The translations under genes and the position numbers were made by a program. Under the pieces are notes generated by a model. The model worked only from the letters and a program-made list of their open reading frames with translations. It did not search any database and was not told the origin of the DNA. A stretch of DNA of 64,000 nucleotides. Origin: Burkholderia sp. Ac-20365 (GTDB lineage Bacteria > Pseudomonadota > Gammaproteobacteria > Burkholderiales > Burkholderiaceae). Where the stretch lies: positions 62,001 through 126,000 of the forward strand of contig NZ_JAAGPI010000014.1 in assembly GCF_017104715.1 (NCBI RefSeq), given 5' to 3'. Positions 1 to 9,500 of this stretch are shown here, piece by piece. Position 1 is the stretch's first letter; every line of letters starts with the position of its first letter.

Positions 1-1583
1 CGCGCTTCGTGATCGATCCATTCGCGCAACGTCACGGCAGCACGCCGTCGTTCGACTGGGACGCGCTCGCGCAACGCACGCGCACCCACGTGCGCTTTCT
101 CGACGACGTGCTCGACGTCACGCTCTGGCCGCTGCCGCAGCAATACGACGAATCGCGCGCGAAGCGCCGTATCGGCGTCGGCTTCACCGGGCTCGGCGAT
201 ACCCTCGTGATGATGGGCCTGCGCTACAACTCGCAGGAAGGCCGCGACTTTGCCGTGCGCATCGCGCGCCTGATGCGCGACGAAGCGTATCGCGCATCCG
301 TCGAACTCGCGCGCGAACGCGGCGCGTTCACGCTCTTCAACGCGAAGCATTATCTGGAAGAAGGCACGTTCGCGTCGCGTCTTCCCGATGACATCAAGGA
401 CGCCATTCGCACGCATGGCATCCGCAATAGTCACCTGCTCTCCATCGCGCCGACCGGCACCGTCAGTCTGGCCTTCGCGGACAACGCGTCGAACGGCATC
501 GAACCCGCGTTCTCGTGGACCTACACGCGCATGAAGGTCATGGCGGACGGCAGCCGCGAACAGTTCGCCGTCGAAGATCATGCGTACCGGCTGTATCGGG
601 AGCTGGGTGGCGATGTCAGTCATCTGCCCGATTATTTCGTCAGCGCGCTCGAAATGTCCGCGCGCGATCATCTGGACATGATGGCGGCCGTGCAGCCGTA
701 TATCGACACGTCGATTTCGAAGACCGTCAATGTGCCCGCCGACTATCCGTTCGATGCCTTCGAAAGCCTCTATTTCGATGCATGGAAAGGCGGCCTCAAA
801 GGGCTTGCCACCTACCGGCCGAACGACACGCTCGGCGCCGTGCTCAGCGTGAGCCCGGAGCCCGCCGCCACGCCCGACGACGCGCTCACGGAAGCCGATC
901 TCGACCCGCTGCGCATTGCAATCGATCATCGCCCGAAAGGCGAACTGCCCGCGATCATCGAGAAGGTCGAGTATTTGACGGCTGCGGGAAAGAAGTCGCT
1001 GTATCTGGCCGTATCGTTCATCGAGGTGACGGGACGCGTCGGCGGCGAGGAGGTGACGATCGAGCGGCCGATCGAGTTCTTCATTCCCGCCGGCCAGCGC
1101 GACGAATCGCAGCAATGGATCACCGCGACGATGCGTTCGCTGTCGCTTGCGGCGCGCGGTGGTTTCGTCGCGCGCAATCTGCAGGATCTGCGCAAGGTGT
1201 CGTGGGATCGCGGACAGGTCAGGCTCGGCGAAGTGCAGCGCATGGACGGTCATCATTCGCCGCGCTGGCACGATTCGGAAGTCGCCGCGCTCGCTTATGC
1301 GCTGCAGCAGATACTGCATCGGCGCGGCTTTCTCGACGCGGAAGGCAACCAGGTGCCGTCGCGTCTGCTGGCACGGCTACCGCGCGGTCTGACCAATCCC
1401 AATGCATCGACGGCAGACCATGCGCTCTCGGCTATCGAAGACAGCGGGTCGGAACAGCACGGCGCGCAGGAATTGCGCACCATGCATGGCCGAAAATGCG
1501 GCAATTGCGGCGCAAACGCGGTGATACGCAAGGACGGCTGCGATTTCTGCACCGCGTGCGGGGAAATCGGCGCGTGCGGCTAA
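1..1583 (+). CDS. nrdJ: Adenosylcobalamin-dependent (class II) ribonucleotide reductase, 3' part
   Basis: The reading frame is open from the left edge, so the start lies outside the window; about 527 codons are visible. The class II enzyme reduces ribonucleotides to deoxyribonucleotides using B12 and supplies DNA precursors with or without oxygen. Visible family landmarks are GVGFTGLGDTLVMMGLRYNS early in the fragment and NSHLLSIAPTGTVSLAF, the conserved barrel segment of this family. The far C-terminus carries two Cys-x-x-Cys pairs (CGNC and CTAC) just before the end, the zinc-ribbon-like tail typical of the long proteobacterial NrdJ type. The next gene lies on the opposite strand and converges. 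The assignment is firm; only the N-terminal ATP-cone and first catalytic residues cannot be checked. Confidence 0.93.
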   Translation, partial: RFVIDPFAQRHGSTPSFDWDALAQRTRTHVRFLDDVLDVTLWPLPQQYDESRAKRRIGVGFTGLGDTLVMMGLRYNSQEGRDFAVRIARLMRDEAYRASVELARERGAFTLFNAKHYLEEGTFASRLPDDIKDAIRTHGIRNSHLLSIAPTGTVSLAFADNASNGIEPAFSWTYTRMKVMADGSREQFAVEDHAYRLYRELGGDVSHLPDYFVSALEMSARDHLDMMAAVQPYIDTSISKTVNVPADYPFDAFESLYFDAWKGGLKGLATYRPNDTLGAVLSVSPEPAATPDDALTEADLDPLRIAIDHRPKGELPAIIEKVEYLTAAGKKSLYLAVSFIEVTGRVGGEEVTIERPIEFFIPAGQRDESQQWITATMRSLSLAARGGFVARNLQDLRKVSWDRGQVRLGEVQRMDGHHSPRWHDSEVAALAYALQQILHRRGFLDAEGNQVPSRLLARLPRGLTNPNASTADHALSAIEDSGSEQHGAQELRTMHGRKCGNCGANAVIRKDGCDFCTACGEIGACG

Positions 1584-1611
1584 GCGTCCCCTGAACCCGC
1601 AGCTGACTGAT

Positions 1612-2100
1612 TCAACGCCCTTCTGCCGTTTCGCCTCGCAGCGTCATCACCGCGCTGGTGACGCTTGCGACCAGCTTGCCGTCTTCGCGCTGGATATCGC
1701 ACTGGTAATGGCTGAGCGTGCGTCCGCGATGCGTGGGCCACGCGTGCGCGCGCAGTCTCGCCTGCCACACGGGACGCAGGAACGTCGCCTTCAGATCGAT
1801 ACTGGTGAAGCTCTCACCGGGCTCCATCAGCGTCGAATGCGCGGTGCCGATGGCGGCGTCGCCTAGCTCGCATAGCATCCCGCCGTGCACGGTGCCTTGC
1901 TGGTTGCCGTGCATCGCGGCATCGGCGTCGAATTCCAGCACCGCCCGAGCCGCCCCGATCTCGACGATACGAAAACCCAACAGCTTCGAAATGGCGGTCG
2001 GATAGCGCATATGCGTGACGTCTGCCGTCGTCAGCCGGCCATCGAGTTGACGTTGCAGATAGTCCAATACGGGTAAATGCCGCGGCACTTTGTCGGTCAT
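1612..2100 (-). CDS. PaaI-family hotdog thioesterase
   Basis: A 162-residue single-domain hotdog protein of the PaaI/YbgC-like acyl-CoA thioesterase group. The signature GTVHGGMLCELGDAAIGTA (about residues 89-107) matches the conserved HGG-x(4)-D helix that forms the active site, and a later beta strand reads SIDLKATFLRPV, also typical. Substrate is unknown; relatives hydrolyse aromatic or medium-chain acyl-CoA. It starts at an ATG only about 80 bp from the MocR regulator that faces away from it, and the shared gap contains repeated GTCCC/GTAC elements, so it is a plausible target of that regulator. It converges with nrdJ. Confidence 0.85.
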   Translation of the reverse strand: MTDKVPRHLPVLDYLQRQLDGRLTTADVTHMRYPTAISKLLGFRIVEIGAARAVLEFDADAAMHGNQQGTVHGGMLCELGDAAIGTAHSTLMEPGESFTSIDLKATFLRPVWQARLRAHAWPTHRGRTLSHYQCDIQREDGKLVASVTSAVMTLRGETAEGR

Positions 2101-2135
2101 ACCGGTGTCTCGCTCTGGTGAATGACCGCAGCGTA

Positions 2136-2175
2136 GTCCCGTACACTAGGACGATCAAAAAATTGTCCCAGGTAC
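2136..2175. promoter_or_regulatory. Candidate MocR operator in divergent gap
   Basis: The gap between the thioesterase and the MocR gene contains GTCCCGTACACTAGGAC at 2136-2152, with GTCC/GGAC ends in inverted orientation, and a second partial copy, GTCCCAGGTAC, at 2165-2175. The two GTCCC elements are 29 bp apart. MocR proteins commonly bind such direct repeats beside their own gene. Binding is inferred. Confidence 0.45.
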
Positions 2176-2180
2176 AGTCG

Positions 2181-3521
2181 ATGCCCCGCTCTCCCGTCGC
2201 CGCAATCGCCGAAACCCTTGCCGCCGGGATCCGCAGCGGCAAGCTGGCGCCGGGCACGGCGTTGCCCACGCATCGGCAGCTCGCCGCACGTCATGGTGTG
2301 GCGATCGCGTCCGCCAGCAAGGTCTACGCGCAACTCAAGTCGATGGGCCTCGTGATCGGCGAGACGGGACGCGGCACCTTCGTGCGCGACCGCCCGCAGC
2401 AGCGCGAGTGGGACAGCGGCGACGAGGCGAGGCTGAGCGCCAGTGCCGTCGATCTGTCCTTCAACCATCCCACGTGGCCCGGGCAGGCGGACCTGTTGCG
2501 TTCGATGCTGCGCGAGCTGGCGGCATCGGGCGATCTCGCCGCGCTGATGCACCAGCAGCCGCCCGGCGGCCGGCTGCACGAACGGCGCATCGTGGCCGCC
2601 TTCCTCGCGAAGCAGCGCGGCATACAGGCGGAGGCCGATCGCGTGTTTCTCGTCAGCGGCGCACAGCAAGGACTCGACATCGCCACGCGCGCGTTGCTGG
2701 CTCCGCATGACGCCGTCGCCGTCGATGCCTTGACGTACCCCGGTTTCAGGATGCTGGCCAGCTTGCAGCGACTGACGCTGCGTCCCGTGCCATGCCTCGA
2801 CAACGGCCCGGACCTGGACGCGCTCGACGCGCTGTGCCGCCGCCACCCGGTTCGCGCGATCTATACGATGCCGACGCTGCACAATCCGCTCGGCTGGGTG
2901 TTGACGAATCGACAACGCGGGCGTCTCGTCGACATCGCGCGCCGTTACGACTGCCTGCTGATCGAAGATGCGGCGTATGCGTACCTCGATCCGAAAGCGC
3001 CGCCCGCACTGGCCGCGCTCGCGCCCGAGCGCACGATCCACGTCTCCAGTCTGTCCAAGAGCCTCGCGAGCGGTTTGCGCTTCGGCTATGTCGTCGTCCC
3101 CGATCACTGCGCGGGACGCATCAAGGCAGCGATACGCGCCAGCTACTGGAGCCTGCCCGGCATCGTGACGGCGATGGCCACGCGGTGGATGACGAACGGC
3201 ACCGTGGCGCGTCACGAAACGCGGCTGCGACGCGAGGCGCGCAACAGGCAGACGATCGCGCGCGAAGCATTCGACGGCATGCGGATCGTCGCGCATCCCA
3301 CGTCGATGTTTCTCTGGTTGCCGCTGCCCGAAGACCTGCGCATGGACGCGATCGCCACTGCGCTGGCGCAGCGCGGCATTGCGGTATCGAAAGCCGAGGC
3401 CTACGCGGCGACCCGTCACGCTCCACATGCTTTGCGACTCGGTCTGAGTTCGGTGCCGTTGGAGCAGCTTCGGTCCGTGTTGATGCAGGTGCGCGAAACC
3501 ATCGAGCGGTTTCCGATCTAG
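2181..3521 (+). CDS. MocR-type GntR regulator with aminotransferase fold
   Basis: A 446-residue transcription factor with an N-terminal GntR winged helix (about residues 5-72, with LPTHRQLAARHGV) joined to a class I aminotransferase-like domain. The PLP lysine is visible in HVSSLSKSLASGLRFGY, and the YTMPTLHNPLG segment is the cofactor-contacting region of fold-type I proteins. MocR proteins sense PLP or amino compounds and usually control a divergent gene, here the thioesterase. An in-frame ATG exists 63 bp upstream, but the ATG at 2181 places the winged helix at its usual distance from the N-terminus and leaves the putative operator outside the coding region. Target and ligand are not shown by the sequence. 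Confidence 0.88.
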   Translation: MPRSPVAAIAETLAAGIRSGKLAPGTALPTHRQLAARHGVAIASASKVYAQLKSMGLVIGETGRGTFVRDRPQQREWDSGDEARLSASAVDLSFNHPTWPGQADLLRSMLRELAASGDLAALMHQQPPGGRLHERRIVAAFLAKQRGIQAEADRVFLVSGAQQGLDIATRALLAPHDAVAVDALTYPGFRMLASLQRLTLRPVPCLDNGPDLDALDALCRRHPVRAIYTMPTLHNPLGWVLTNRQRGRLVDIARRYDCLLIEDAAYAYLDPKAPPALAALAPERTIHVSSLSKSLASGLRFGYVVVPDHCAGRIKAAIRASYWSLPGIVTAMATRWMTNGTVARHETRLRREARNRQTIAREAFDGMRIVAHPTSMFLWLPLPEDLRMDAIATALAQRGIAVSKAEAYAATRHAPHALRLGLSSVPLEQLRSVLMQVRETIERFPI

Positions 3522-3957
3522 CGCGCCATCGCGCGCAACAGGCACGCGCATGGGTGCAGGAACAGGGCTTGCGCGGCGTCAGCCCAGCGTCTTTACGGGC
3601 GTGCCCACGCGCAGCCACAGGCCCATGAACGCGTCCCTTCCATCGCAATCGCCAGCCGCCATCACCGACGAACCGCGCATGCCGTCCGCGCGGAGCCCGC
3701 GCAGCACCGCATGCCTGAAACGGGCGGCCCGATTACTGAGGCTGGTGTAATACCTGATATGCCAGCGCCGACGGTTGAATAGACTACAGGCGACTGTGTT
3801 TTTCCCATATGTTTGCCTGCCCACCATATCGGGCAATCGTCAGAACTAAAATAATTTATTCATGCCTTAATCGATAAGGCTTCTAACAATCAGGGTGGCC
3901 GGTGGTGTGATCAGATTTGACGTCGGTTGGATAACGCATAAGACGCGCCGCAATCCG
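3522..3957. other. Gap, possible gene remnant
   Basis: About 436 bp without a convincing gene. The reverse strand from 3836 to 3579 is open (85 codons) with no recognisable domain and an unusual composition; it could be a decayed gene tail, but nothing supports expression. The last 120 bp are AT-rich (AATAATTTATTCATG region near 3850-3870) and probably hold the promoter of the exported protein that follows. Confidence 0.3.
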
Positions 3958-4434
3958 GTGAAATGGATTGCCGGTGTGTTATTGCTTCTGTCGGCCGGCA
4001 TGTCGTTCGCGAATGACCATCTGCATATCGCGCCAGAAAGGCACTCTCCGTTTGTTCTCTTTTATTCCTATCCCGTCATCACGACAGTGGCTTATGCGCC
4101 ACAGCGGCACGTGCACCGTTATGTCGTGAAGAACACCAGTCAGTTGGGTAATTCCGCCTATGCCGGCGCCGATAACGACAGGATCACGCCCGGCAAGCAG
4201 CGGTATCGGGTTGGACATGCGCCGGGCAATCCGTATCTCGCGCCGCTGGAAGGTGTGCAGGTCGGGCAGGCGCCCGCATTACCCGCATACGGCTTCGGTC
4301 TTCCGTCCGACCCACAGAGTGTCCCGCCCGTCGCTGCCAGCGACGACGACTGGAGTTTCAGGGCCAATCCGCTGCTGAACCTGAATCACGCGCATGAGCG
4401 AGGCGCGACGTTTTCGATTCGGCACGATTTCTAA
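3958..4434 (+). CDS. Small exported protein of unknown function
   Basis: I chose the GTG at 3958 because it gives a normal signal peptide: a positive residue, a hydrophobic run (IAGVLLLLSAGMSFA) and a likely signal peptidase site after SFA. In-frame GTGs at 3895 and 3907 would add up to 21 residues in front of it and cannot be excluded; no strong ribosome site separates them. The mature part is about 140 residues, rich in Pro, His and Tyr, with no cysteines and no domain I recognise. The end, GATFSIRHDF, terminates in Phe as outer-membrane strands often do, but the protein is too short for a porin. Probably periplasmic or envelope-associated; function unknown. Confidence 0.6.
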   Translation: MKWIAGVLLLLSAGMSFANDHLHIAPERHSPFVLFYSYPVITTVAYAPQRHVHRYVVKNTSQLGNSAYAGADNDRITPGKQRYRVGHAPGNPYLAPLEGVQVGQAPALPAYGFGLPSDPQSVPPVAASDDDWSFRANPLLNLNHAHERGATFSIRHDF

Positions 4435-4454
4435 ACGCCCACTCCAATGAAAAA

Positions 4455-4489
4455 AATGCTGCGTTCCTAACGAGAGGAAACGCAGCATT
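4455..4489 (-). terminator. Intrinsic terminator of fdhA
   Basis: An inverted repeat (arms AATGCTGCGTTCC and GGAAACGCAGCATT, one bulged base) is bordered on the left by a run of six A, which reads as a U-tract on the reverse strand. It lies about 65 bp beyond the fdhA stop, the normal position for its Rho-independent terminator. Confidence 0.8.
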
Positions 4490-4554
4490 GTCCACAACAG
4501 CGACAGAGGAGACTTCGACCTGCTACCTGCTCGATGCGAACCACCCGTTTCGCA

Positions 4555-5754
4555 TCACGCAGCCTTCAGCAATCCATGCGGATCGAGAACGAATTTGCGC
4601 GGCGCGCCGCCGTCGAACTGACGATAACCCTCCGGCGCGTTATCCAGCGAAATCACCGTCACGTTGACGATATCCGCGATCGGCAAACGGTCCCACAAAA
4701 TCGCCTGCATCAGATTGCGGTTGTACTTCATCACGGGCGTTTGCCCCGTGTGGAGCGAGTGCGACTTCGCCCAGCCAAGGCCGAAACGAATCGACAGACT
4801 GCCCTTGCGCGCCGCCGCATCGACTGCGCCCGGATCGTCGGTGACATAAAGACCAGGAATGCCGATTGCGCCAGCCACCTTCGTGATATCCATCAGCGAA
4901 TTGAGCACCGTGGCGGGCGCTTCCTCGCGCGAACCGCTGCTGCCGTGGCCGTGCGCTTCGAAGCCCACGCAGTCCACTGCGCAATCCACTTCGGGCTTGC
5001 CGAGAATCTGCGCGATCTGCTCGCCGAGCGTTGCGTCCTTCGACAGATTGACCGTCTCGAAGCCGACCGCGCGCGCGTGCGCAAGCCGCTCTTCATTCAT
5101 GTCGCCGACGATCGTGCACGCCGCGCCGAGCAACCGTGCCGATGCAGCCGCTGCCATGCCGACAGGGCCAGCGCCTGCGATATACACCGTCGATCCCGGC
5201 TTCACACCCGCCATCACGGCACCGTGATAGCCCGTCGGCAGAATGTCGGACAGACACGTGAGGTCGCGAATCTTTTCCATCGCGCGATCGCGGTCGGGGA
5301 ACGCCAGCAGATTGAAGTCGGCATACGGCACCATCACGTATTCGGCCTGACCGCCGATCCAGCCGCCCATATCGACGTAACCATAAGCGCCGCCCGCGCG
5401 CGAAGGATTCACATTCAGGCACACGCCCGTATGCTGCTCCTTGCACGTCTGGCAGCGGCCGCATGCGACGTTAAATGGCACGGACACGAGATCGCCGATC
5501 TTCAGCGTTTCCACGTCGCGGCCCACTTCGATCACTTCACCCGTGATTTCGTGCCCTAAAACAAGGCCGACTTCCGCTGTCGTGCGGCCGCGCACCATAT
5601 GCTGGTCCGAGCCGCAGATATTGGTCGACACCACTTTCAGCACCACGCCGTGGCCGATCGCGCGTCCGCGCGGATCGACCATCTTCGGGTAATCGATCGG
5701 CCGCACTTCGACCTTGCCTTGTCCCAGATACACGACACCGCGATTGCTGCTCAT
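4555..5754 (-). CDS. fdhA: Glutathione-independent formaldehyde dehydrogenase
   Basis: A 399-residue zinc-dependent medium-chain dehydrogenase that oxidises formaldehyde to formate with NAD and without glutathione. The N-terminal catalytic zinc site is seen in NICGSDQHM and GHEITGEV, the structural zinc lobe in ACGRCQTCKEQHTGVC, and the NAD-binding turn in YIAGAGPVGMAAAASARLLGA. The extended sequence around AVDCVGFEAHG and the long C-terminus match the Pseudomonas FdhA group rather than class III alcohol dehydrogenases. The ATG at 5754 follows a GGAGAC ribosome site; upstream codons are not typical of the family. It diverges from betI and probably removes formaldehyde released when betaine, dimethylglycine and sarcosine are demethylated. 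Confidence 0.93.
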   Translation of the reverse strand: MSSNRGVVYLGQGKVEVRPIDYPKMVDPRGRAIGHGVVLKVVSTNICGSDQHMVRGRTTAEVGLVLGHEITGEVIEVGRDVETLKIGDLVSVPFNVACGRCQTCKEQHTGVCLNVNPSRAGGAYGYVDMGGWIGGQAEYVMVPYADFNLLAFPDRDRAMEKIRDLTCLSDILPTGYHGAVMAGVKPGSTVYIAGAGPVGMAAAASARLLGAACTIVGDMNEERLAHARAVGFETVNLSKDATLGEQIAQILGKPEVDCAVDCVGFEAHGHGSSGSREEAPATVLNSLMDITKVAGAIGIPGLYVTDDPGAVDAAARKGSLSIRFGLGWAKSHSLHTGQTPVMKYNRNLMQAILWDRLPIADIVNVTVISLDNAPEGYRQFDGGAPRKFVLDPHGLLKAA

Positions 5755-5837
5755 CGTCTCGTCTCCATGTTGGTCTGAATGCGCAAAAAGGCGCTGAGTC
5801 GAGGTTAGTCCCTTTGCCCCGTGGCCCAATGTTCAAA

Positions 5838-5868
5838 AACCGACACGTGTTTTCCCCAAACCGACACG
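5838..5868. promoter_or_regulatory. Direct repeat upstream of fdhA
   Basis: AACCGACACG occurs twice, at 5838-5847 and 5859-5868, exactly 21 bp apart, so both copies lie on the same face of the helix. This spacing is typical of AraC-family sites such as those used by glycine-betaine regulators. The regulator is inferred, not identified. Confidence 0.4.
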
Positions 5869-5891
5869 ACCGGTTCGAGCGGTTTTTGTTG

Positions 5892-5905
5892 ATTGATCGT
5901 TCAAT
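5892..5905. promoter_or_regulatory. BetI operator
   Basis: ATTGATCGTTCAAT is a near-perfect palindrome (12 of 14 positions symmetric) located 46 bp before the betI start. It resembles known BetI boxes, which are TTGA-NCGN-TCAA-like palindromes, and is the expected autoregulatory site of the betIBA operon. Confidence 0.75.
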
Positions 5906-5950
5906 AAAAAAAGACTAGAGTGACGGCTTTCGGGAGCATTGCGAGCCACC

Positions 5951-6541
5951 ATGCCCAAAGTCGGAATGCGCGAAGTGCGTCGCGCGCAGCTGATCGACGC
6001 CACGCTTCTCACCATCGACCAGGCCGGTCTGTCGGGCACGACGCTCGCCTCCGTGGCGCAGCGCGCGAACATTTCGACGGGCATCGTCAGCCACTATTTC
6101 GGCGACAAGGACGGCCTGCTCGAAGCGACCATGCGCCATATCCTGCGCGACCTGTGGGCCGCCACCACGCGCCGCCGCATTGCAGCGAAACCCCAGCCGC
6201 GCGCGCGTTTGCGCGCCATCGTCGCGGCGAATTTCGATGTCTCGCAGGTCAGCGGCCCGGTGATGAAAACGTGGCTCGCGTTCTGGTCCGAGAGCATGCA
6301 CGAGCCGTCGCTGCGCCGTTTGCAGCACGTCAACACGCGGCGCCTCTATTCGAATCTGTGCGCCGAGTTCGCGAAAGAACTGCCGCGTGCTGCGGCGCGG
6401 CGGGCCGCGAGTGGCCTCGCCGCAATGATCGATGGTTTGTGGCTGCGTGGCGCGCTGTCCGGCGATCCATTCGACACCAAAGCGGCACTGCGCCTCGCCA
6501 ACGATTACATCGACCTGTTGCTCGCGCAAAGCGCGTCATAA
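5951..6541 (+). CDS. betI: TetR-family choline-responsive repressor BetI
   Basis: A 196-residue TetR-family repressor of the choline-to-betaine operon; choline relieves repression. The start at 5951 gives the characteristic N-terminus MPKVGMREVRRAQLIDATL, followed by the helix-turn-helix TTLASVAQRANISTGIVSHYFGDKDGLLEATM (about residues 32-63). The ligand domain contains the BetI-specific WLAFWSESMHEPSLRRLQHVN. It is first in the operon, 33 bp before betB, with a palindromic operator just upstream. An in-frame ATG four codons earlier exists but departs from the family N-terminus. Confidence 0.95.
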   Translation: MPKVGMREVRRAQLIDATLLTIDQAGLSGTTLASVAQRANISTGIVSHYFGDKDGLLEATMRHILRDLWAATTRRRIAAKPQPRARLRAIVAANFDVSQVSGPVMKTWLAFWSESMHEPSLRRLQHVNTRRLYSNLCAEFAKELPRAAARRAASGLAAMIDGLWLRGALSGDPFDTKAALRLANDYIDLLLAQSAS

Positions 6542-9500
6542 CACGCCACACCCGCATTTCAAGGAGAAACCCGGATGCCTGCCTACGGCCTGCAACGTCT
6601 CTACATCGGCGGTGAATACGTCGACGCCACCAGCGGCGCCACGTTCGACACCTTCGATCCCGCCACGGGCGAGCCGCTCGCCACCGTCCAGCAAGCCAGC
6701 GAAGCCGACATCGACCGTGCCGTGCAATCGGCGCGCGAAGGCCAGCGCGCGTGGGCCGCGATGACCGCGATGCAGCGCTCGCGCATCCTGCGCCGCGCGG
6801 TCGAACTGCTGCGCGAGCGTAACGACGAACTCGCCGAACTCGAAATGCGCGATACAGGCAAGCCGATTGCCGAAACGCGCGCCGTCGATATCGTCACGGG
6901 TGCGGACGTGATCGAGTATTACGCGGGCCTTGCGACGGCCATCGAAGGCCAGCAGATTCCGCTGCGCGCCGAGTCGTTCGTCTACACGCGGCGCGAGCCG
7001 CTGGGCGTGACGGCAGGCATCGGCGCATGGAACTACCCGATCCAGATCGCTTGCTGGAAGTCCGCTCCCGCGCTCGCCACCGGCAACGCGATGATCTTCA
7101 AGCCGAGCGAAGTCACGCCGCTGTCGGCGTCGAAACTCGCGGAAATCTATATCGAAGCAGGCGTGCCGCCCGGCGTGTTCAACGTCGTGCAAGGCGACGG
7201 ACGCGTTGGCGCAATGCTTAGCGCGCATCCGGGCATTGCGAAGATTTCGTTCACGGGCGGTGTCGACACGGGCAAGAAAGTGATGTCGATGGCGGGCGGT
7301 TCGTCGCTGAAGGAAGTGACGATGGAACTCGGCGGCAAGTCGCCGCTGATCGTATTCGACGACGCCGATCTCGACCGCGCCGCCGATATCGCCGTCACCG
7401 CCAACTTCTTCAGCGCGGGACAGGTCTGCACGAACGGCACGCGTGTGTTCGTGCATCAAGCGGTGTTGAAGGCGTTCGAAGACCGCGTGCTCGAGCGCGT
7501 GAAGCGCATTCGTATCGGCAAGCCGTCCGATCCGTCGACCAATTTCGGCCCGCTCGCCAGCGCCGCGCAACTGGACAAGGTGCTTGGCTACATCGAAAGC
7601 GGCAAACAGCAAGGCGCGCGACTCGTGCATGGCGGCGCGCGCATCAACGAAGGCGATTACGCGCGCGGCCAGTACGTGCAGCCCACGGTGTTCGCCGATT
7701 GCCGCGACGACATGAAGATCGTGCGCGAAGAAATCTTCGGCCCGGTGATGAGCATTCTCAGTTTCGCCGATGAAGACGAAGTCGTCGCGCGCGCGAACGA
7801 CACGATTTACGGCCTCGCGGCAGGCGTCGTGACGGAGAACCTGTCGCGCGCGCATCGCGTGATTCACCGGCTCGAAGCGGGCATCTGCTGGATCAACACC
7901 TGGGGCGAGTCGCCTGCCGAAATGCCCGTGGGCGGCTACAAGCAGTCGGGCGTGGGCCGCGAGAACGGCATCACCACACTCGAGCACTACACGCGCATCA
8001 AGTCCGTCCAGGTCGAACTGGGTCAATACCAGCCCGTGTTTTGAGGGAGCGCAGCATGGCAGCCAAAGAGTACGACTACATCATCATCGGCGCGGGTTCG
8101 GCGGGAAACGTGCTCGCCACGCGTCTGACGGAAGACCGCGACGTAACCGTGCTACTGCTCGAAGCAGGCGGCCCCGACTACCGCTTCGATTTTCGCACGC
8201 AGATGCCTGCCGCGCTCGCGTATCCGCTGCAAGGTCGCCGCTATAACTGGGCCTACGAAACGGACCCCGAGCCCTTCATGAACAACCGCCGCATGGAATG
8301 CGGGCGCGGCAAGGGTCTGGGCGGTTCGTCGCTGATCAATGGCATGTGCTATATCCGCGGCAATGCGCTGGACTACGACGGCTGGGCCGAACGAAAAGGC
8401 CTTGAAAACTGGACCTATCTGGATTGCCTGCCGTATTTCCGCAAAGCCGAAACGCGCGATGCCGGCGCGAACGATTATCACGGCGGCGACGGCCCCGTGC
8501 ATGTGACGACCAGCAAGCCCGGCGTCAATCCCCTTTTCGAAGCGATGGTCGAAGCGGGCGTGCAGGCAGGCTATCCGCGTACCGACGACCTCAACGGCTA
8601 CCAGCAGGAAGGCTTCGGTCCGATGGACCGCACGGTCACGGCGAACGGCCGCCGTGCGAGCACCGCGCGCGGCTACCTGGATCAGGCGAAACCGCGTCCC
8701 AATCTCACCATCGTCACGCATGCGACCACGGATCGCATCCTCTTCAGCGGCAAGCGCGCGCAAGGCGCGGTCTATCTGGACGGCGACGCGCGCATCACCG
8801 TGCATGCGCGCCGCGAAGTGCTGCTGTGCAGCGGCGCGATCGCGTCGCCGCAAATCCTGCAACGCTCGGGCGTCGGCCCCGGCGCATGGCTGCGCGAACT
8901 CGACATTCCCGTGGTGCTCGATCTGCCCGGCGTCGGACAGAACCTGCAGGATCACCTCGAAATGTACATGCAGTACGAGTGCAAGGAGCCCGTGTCGCTC
9001 TACCCTGCACTGCTGCTGCGCAATCAGCCTGCCATCGGTCTCGAATGGATGCTGAAGGGCACGGGCATCGGCGCGAGCAATCATTTCGAGGCAGGCGGCT
9101 TCATCCGCACGCGCGACGACGACCCGTGGCCGAACATCCAGTATCACTTCCTGCCCGTTGCGATCAACTACAACGGCACGAATGCGATCAAGATGCACGG
9201 CTTCCAGGCGCACGTCGGCTCGATGCGCTCGCCGAGCCGCGGCCGCGTGAAGCTGCGTTCGCGCGACCCGCGCAAGCATCCGTCGATTCTCTTCAACTAC
9301 ATGGCCGAAGCGCTCGACTGGCGCGAGTTCCGCGACGCGATCCGTATCACGCGCGAGATCATCGCGCAGCCTGCGCTCGATCGTTTCCGTGGACGCGAAC
9401 TGAGCCCCGGCGCCGAATTGCAGAGCGATGCGCAGATCGATGCGTTCGTGCGGGCGCGCGCGGAAACCGCCTACCATCCGTCGTGCTCGTGTGCGATGGG